A stretch of 64,000 nt of DNA from Paenibacillus thiaminolyticus (GTDB lineage Bacteria; Bacillota; Bacilli; Paenibacillales; Paenibacillaceae), in contig NZ_CP041405.1 in the NCBI RefSeq assembly GCF_007066085.1, positions 6,548,443-6,612,442 of the forward strand, written 5' to 3'. Shown in pieces: positions 60,718 to 64,000 of the stretch (position 1 is its first letter; every line of letters begins with the position of its first letter). Both the position numbers and the translations under genes were made by a program. The notes under the pieces were generated by a model. The model ran no database searches, was not told the DNA's origin, and worked only from the letters and a program-made list of their open reading frames with translations.

Positions 60718-60934
60718 TCCTCCTGATAGATCAATACTTTGTAATTAAGAGCGGTAGTACAGAATTCAATACTGAACTGCCGCTTTTTTGTGTTTATTTG
60801 GAAATGTTTCGATAGTATGTCCTCATCTTGTTTAAGGATTCAGTTTACTTAACTTTATATTTATTGTCCTGACAAGTGTTGTAGACGATCCAAGATAATA
60901 AAAAAAAGGACAAGGTAAACAAGCTAAAAAAGAA

Positions 60935-60952
60935 AAGGGCCGCAAGGCCCTT
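60935..60952 (-). terminator. Terminator at the end of the 60951 gene
   Basis: Minus strand: AAGGGCC-TTGC-GGCCCTT followed by TTCTTTTTT. The stem touches the stop codon. Confidence 0.8.
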
Positions 60953-61223
60953 AATTCATTTGAATATGTAATTCATTAAAAAGATACAAGGCATCTTTAA
61001 ATCCTTGTAAATATATTTTACTTTCCAAAACGATTTGTAATGAAATTTGGGCGTCTTCATAGAGAAATAGGGTGTGTTGAAGGTTATCTGGAAGCGAATC
61101 TCGAATTAGTTTTAGATACTTCTGACATTCAGAAGAAAGTTGTTCAAGGTCTGATTTTGAGTATAGCGTTTCTATACGATTGCGAATTAAAGGTTCAGCT
61201 AAGACTTCAAAGGATTCAGGCAA
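60951..61223 (-). CDS. Small unknown protein (possibly DUF6809-like)
   Basis: 90 residues, mainly helical, acidic. LYSKSDLEQLSSECQKYLKL and EDAQISLQIVLESKIYLQGF resemble in pattern the small helical proteins of mobile elements (DUF6809), but I am not certain. TTG start directly behind a perfect AGGAGG, and its own terminator, argue that it is a real gene. Neighbouring genes are fragments of mobile or defence type. Confidence 0.6.
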   Translation of the reverse strand: MPESFEVLAEPLIRNRIETLYSKSDLEQLSSECQKYLKLIRDSLPDNLQHTLFLYEDAQISLQIVLESKIYLQGFKDALYLFNELHIQMN

Positions 61224-61380
61224 TGACTTACCTCCTCTCTTTAACTCTATAAGATTATTATATACCTTCGTAGGGTTAATTGTAAAGAGAATTATTAACT
61301 TTATAAGGTGAAATGATGACTTCTAATTGAAAAAAATGATTTTCAGAGAGATAATATATTGAGCATGGGAGGGAATCTGT

Positions 61381-61593
61381 TTGATAAAGTGTAATATCAG
61401 AGTTTTAATGGCTGAGCACCGAATAGATGATATAACAGAGTTAATGACCAGATCTGGACTGAGTAGAAATTCAATTAACAAACTGTATAAAGAAATAAAT
61501 ATTGAGACAACAAAATTAGAAACATTATTTAAACTGTGCGATACATTTGGATGCAAACTATCAGATTTAATTGAATACACGCCTGATAATTAA
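61381..61593 (+). CDS. Helix-turn-helix protein (Cro/CI, YozG-like)
   Basis: 70 residues covering a single HTH_26/Xre domain: RVLMAEHRIDDITELMTRSG, then LSRNSINKLYKEINIETTKL and LCDTFGCKLSDLIEYTPDN. Typical of small regulators on phages and mobile elements. TTG start behind GGGAGG. It lies on the opposite strand to the 60951 gene, and about 160 bp separates their starts. Confidence 0.82.
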   Translation: MIKCNIRVLMAEHRIDDITELMTRSGLSRNSINKLYKEINIETTKLETLFKLCDTFGCKLSDLIEYTPDN

Positions 61594-61639
61594 AGAGTAC
61601 TAAACGACGAGGGAATATTCGCAGAAGGACCCCACCGTA

Positions 61640-62170
61640 CAATGCATCTACGCTGTGGTACATTCGCCCCTTGGTTGTCAGATGTATAAACAAAAAGAAT
61701 ATTCAGACAACACACGACCCAACCTAAGATAAGAGTTATCTAAGCCCGGGTCGCGTCTTTTTACATTGCTCTGGGGTTGATGGGGATTATGGAGTTAATG
61801 TTAATTACACTGATCAAAAACAATTAAACATGAATTGATTGAGAGATAGTTATCGTAAGAGAATAAGAAGACTTAAGGTATGCTTTTATATAAATGTTAG
61901 TTAATTGGTAACTATCTTTCTTCAATTTTGGTATGTGATGAGTAATTGGGAAATGATTAATATATAGAATCTCTGAAAGACCTATTGATAGCTATTCAAT
62001 AAAGGCCCAACTTCAGCTAACATCATATCTACGTTGCGGACTGCACCCTTGGTTCGCAAGCCAGAGAAGTTGATTCAGCGAACAACCCTGCGAGGCTAAG
62101 TGCTTCGCACCCAGTCGCTGGCGTATCTTTAAGCCTCTCGGGCTCGTGAATATAGAAATGTCCTGCGAAA
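61640..62170. other. AT-rich non-coding stretch with two related motifs and a terminator
   Basis: No gene found. ATCTACGCTGTGG followed by CCCCTTGGTT (about 61649-61676) and ATCTACGTTGCGG followed by ACCCTTGGTT (about 62027-62054) look like two copies of one structured element. The second is followed by several short hairpins (GGCTTG-type and CTCTCGGGCTCG). A terminator-like hairpin lies between them at 61716-61763. Confidence 0.4.
61716..61763 (+). terminator. Terminator-like double hairpin
   Basis: Outer CGACCC / GGGTCG and inner AGATAA / TTATCT stems are followed by CGTCTTTTT. Confidence 0.6.
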
Positions 62171-62196
62171 TAATTCCGAAACGAAAGGTGATTGTT

Positions 62197-62541
62197 TTGA
62201 ACGAAGTTGAAGTAACACTACAAGATGTTTTTGCAGAAGAGCTTGATTCGATTCTCGGCTGATATTATATCTATGATGAATTTATTAAGTACTGGCCAGG
62301 TGTCTATATTAACGATATAAAGTTTCAAAGTTACTCAGTATCAATTTCATCATTATATTCGATGATGCGTTTTTCTGGTTTTATAACTGAAGAAGACTTC
62401 AACGATTTTTCTTCATACCTTTCTGGGGAACCGGAAACATGCTTCAATGAACTACGATTACCTGAAAGCGGTGTAATGATCGCTAGCGTACAAATTAAAG
62501 AACCTATAATAAATATTAGATTTAACAATGAAATCTTATGA
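62197..62541 (+). pseudogene. Unknown gene with an in-frame TGA at codon 22
   Basis: From a TTG behind GAAAGGTGATT the frame reads MNEVEVTLQDVFAEELDSIL-G, then TGA (62260-62262), then continues open for 92 codons: YYIYDEFIKYWPGVYINDIK to LPESGVMIASVQIKEP and a stop at 62541. The codons after the TGA show ordinary protein character and no other stop. No start codon with a ribosome site follows the TGA early on. It is probably a decayed gene where TGG became TGA. Family unknown; size and context resemble immunity-type proteins, which is only a guess. An IS3 end begins four bases after its stop. Confidence 0.55.
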
Positions 62542-62544
62542 ATC

Positions 62545-63621
62545 TTGGATTGTCAACAGTATATCAAACAGCTTTCTTAAGGGCTGATCTTCTGTAGTCA
62601 ACAGGACTCATATAGCCTAAAGTTCCATGTATTCGGTGATTGTTATACCAATTTACGTAGTCGTACAGCTCTAACTCAAGATGCTGAAGGCTCTGGAAGT
62701 TCATCTGGAACTCAGTAAGTGTCTATCGATCAACTTGTTCTTGAATTCACTACCACGATCCTTGTGGAATAACTGAATTTGACGTAGAGGCAAAGGCATA
62801 CCGACCAGGGGCATCCTTTGGCCTGCGCTAAAGCCAATGATCTCTCGATTAAAGAGGTCAACCAGTACACAAATGTACTGCCATCTGTTTTGACTTTGAC
62901 ATACGTCAGAACGCTTACAACGACGCGTTTCGCTTCAGTTTGCTGGAACTGACGGTTCAGTTCAATTGGCTGCTGCGACTGGTTACATGCCGCTTTGTGA
63001 GGTTTGTATTGAGTCACCGTGTACGTAGAAACAAGTCCCTGTTCCTTCATGGATGCGTCCAATTCGACGTCTAGATCGATAAGTCCGCGTTCATGAAGCT
63101 TGGCTTTGATCTTTCTTGTGCCATAGGCTTTCCGGTTCTTTTCGAAGATTTCAACGATAGGTTTTGTCATCTCGTCTTCATAGTGACGTTCTTTTTCTTC
63201 ATAATAGTACGTGCTTCTAGAAATTTGCAGGACGTCGCATTGCTGATACCGAGTATTTGTCACGATTTCGTTTGATGACACTTACTTTCGTCCCATGATA
63301 AGCGCGGCTTGCTTTAAAATGTCGTTCTCCATTTTGAGTAGCTGATTTTCTTTTCGCGGAGCGATAAGTTCATTTTCTTCTGGCGAACGATTGTCCTTCT
63401 CTGAGAAGGGACCTGACAGATGAGCTTGTTTGATCCAGCGATCTAATGCAGATGCTGTTAGTTCTTATTCACTTACAATATCTGCTCTTGATTTTCCTTC
63501 TCGTATAACTGAACCATCTGTTTTTGAATTCATCTGTAAATGTACGTCTTTTCCTTGGCATAGTAGATCCGCTCCTTGGTCTGATGTGTTCATTCTACTA
63601 GCCCATATTTTTTCTGTCCAA
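62545..63621 (-). mobile_element. Decayed IS3-family insertion sequence
   Basis: Minus-strand orfA starts at 63561 (RKRRTFTDEFKKQMVQLYEK) and has an in-frame stop near 63460. OrfB follows (QQCDVLQISRSTYYYEEKER, FEKNRKAYGTRKIKAKLHER) from 63281 and breaks up at about 62730. The true end is seen in another frame as WYNNHRIHGTLGYMSPVDYR to 62564. The central DDE region is shortened and mutated, so it is inactive. TTGGATTG (62545) and CTGTCCAA (63614-63621) may be the worn terminal inverted repeats; the exact ends are uncertain. Confidence 0.8.
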
Positions 63622-63674
63622 TTAAGTATAGCCGATCCAGACTAATAAAATTAAAGCAAAGGAAGAATTCCACA

Positions 63675-63931
63675 GTGCTTTTAGAAAATTATTATACTGA
63701 AAATTATAAAAGCTTTGATGAATGGTTTGAACTGATTAGAAAAGGGGAATTTGTATATCCACAGCTAAGGATACCTTACGAAGAGTGGCTTGAAGAATAT
63801 ATTGACAACATAAAGACAAAAACAATACACGAAGTAAAAGAACTTTTAAGATGCTTATTAGTTCCAATACATCGAAAATTGATGTTGAGGATTATAAACT
63901 GTATCGTACCTTGAAGGATTCTGACCCCTAA
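63675..63931 (+). pseudogene. Small unknown protein gene, probably frameshifted
   Basis: From GTG 63675 the frame reads MLLENYYTENYKSFDEWFEL through KTIHEVKELLR and then an unlikely basic tail. A neighbouring frame continues MLISSNTSKIDVEDYKLYRT-LKDSDP to a stop at 63931, which looks more protein-like. The switch point is near TTTTAAGATG (about 63843), so one base may have been lost. Family unknown. It lies directly beyond the IS3 right end. Confidence 0.45.
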
Positions 63932-64000
63932 AATTGAAATGAAAATTATTATTAAGTATGGACTCAAATGAAATGTACAAAAGAATAGAAAATGGAAACG

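Noticed and set aside
62331..62528. Minus-strand frame with a hydrophobic start resembling a signal peptide
   Set aside because: The plus-strand frame through the same bases has a ribosome site and longer protein-like character; the hydrophobic stretch is the complement of its C-terminal codons.

Overview
The window looks like chromosomal DNA of a spore-forming Paenibacillus-type Firmicute; this is inference from gene content and composition, and no rRNA or marker gene is present to fix the species. Supporting signs are three YjcZ-family sporulation miniproteins, an exosporium-protein-C-like gene, a DUF2642 spore-type protein, LplB/YtcP-type sugar ABC permeases, a large Cache-AraC regulator and strong AGGAGG ribosome sites throughout. 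Most of the window has moderately high GC. The last ~4.3 kb (from ~59.7 kb) is visibly AT-rich and made of fragments.

Layout. 0-2 kb: drug-type ABC exporter with a convergent TetR gene. 2-3 kb: gene-free, repeat-rich DNA. 3-14.3 kb: CNNM/CorC protein, DUF1836 protein, three YjcZ genes (two tandem, one at 14.15 kb) with a common promoter layout, TrmB-AzlC-AzlD, MerR, MarR-MFS, pentapeptide protein, FAD/Rieske oxidoreductase. 14.5-23.2 kb: NlpC/P60 hydrolase, an Rrf2-controlled thiol-redox operon (TrxB-like, half-length AhpD-like protein, thioredoxin), VOC and CPBP proteins, an SRPBCC-ArsR pair, and an MFS exporter divergent from an SgrR-like regulator.

23.3-27 kb: a three-gene D-Ala:D-Ser glycopeptide-resistance type cluster: VanC-like ligase, VanXY/VanY-like peptidase and VanT-like serine racemase. 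No VanR/VanS pair is seen and the VanT membrane half is shortened. 27.2-28.3 kb: a two-gene unit (unknown protein plus GIY-YIG protein) behind a promoter followed by stacked palindromes. 28.4-34.5 kb: IS4-type remnant, exosporium protein, a dead ABC permease, a serine hydrolase and a cytochrome P450. 34.6-49.5 kb: a glycan-foraging block: secreted M60 metallopeptidase, solute-binding lipoprotein, two permeases, membrane AraC regulator, GH88 unsaturated glucuronyl hydrolase and a GH95-like enzyme. The expected logic is outside proteolysis and glycan capture, import, then intracellular trimming. Three of these proteins carry in-frame tandem repeats.

50.4-59.4 kb: TetR-HXXEE pair, GltS-type glutamate symporter with a HutG-like ureohydrolase opposite a LysR gene, then PocR-AraC regulator, glycerol dehydrogenase and a DhaK-DhaL fusion (glycerol to DHA to DHAP). 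Several genes here are frameshifted. In dhaKL the lost bases lie mostly in short homopolymer runs, which suggests sequencing error rather than decay. 59.7-64 kb: AT-rich accessory tail with a cut-down HerA/DptH-like ATPase, small unknown proteins, an HTH protein, a gene with an internal stop and a decayed IS3 element.

The most striking unexplained signal is an intergenic repeat family at five loci (2.4, 30.1, 34.3, 49.9 and 59.5 kb). Each locus carries 14-bp near-palindromes of the type CTGYANNNNTRCAG in pairs set 50-51 bp apart, with the pairs themselves separated by 44-62 bp. The spacing is kept from locus to locus while the sequence between the sites varies.
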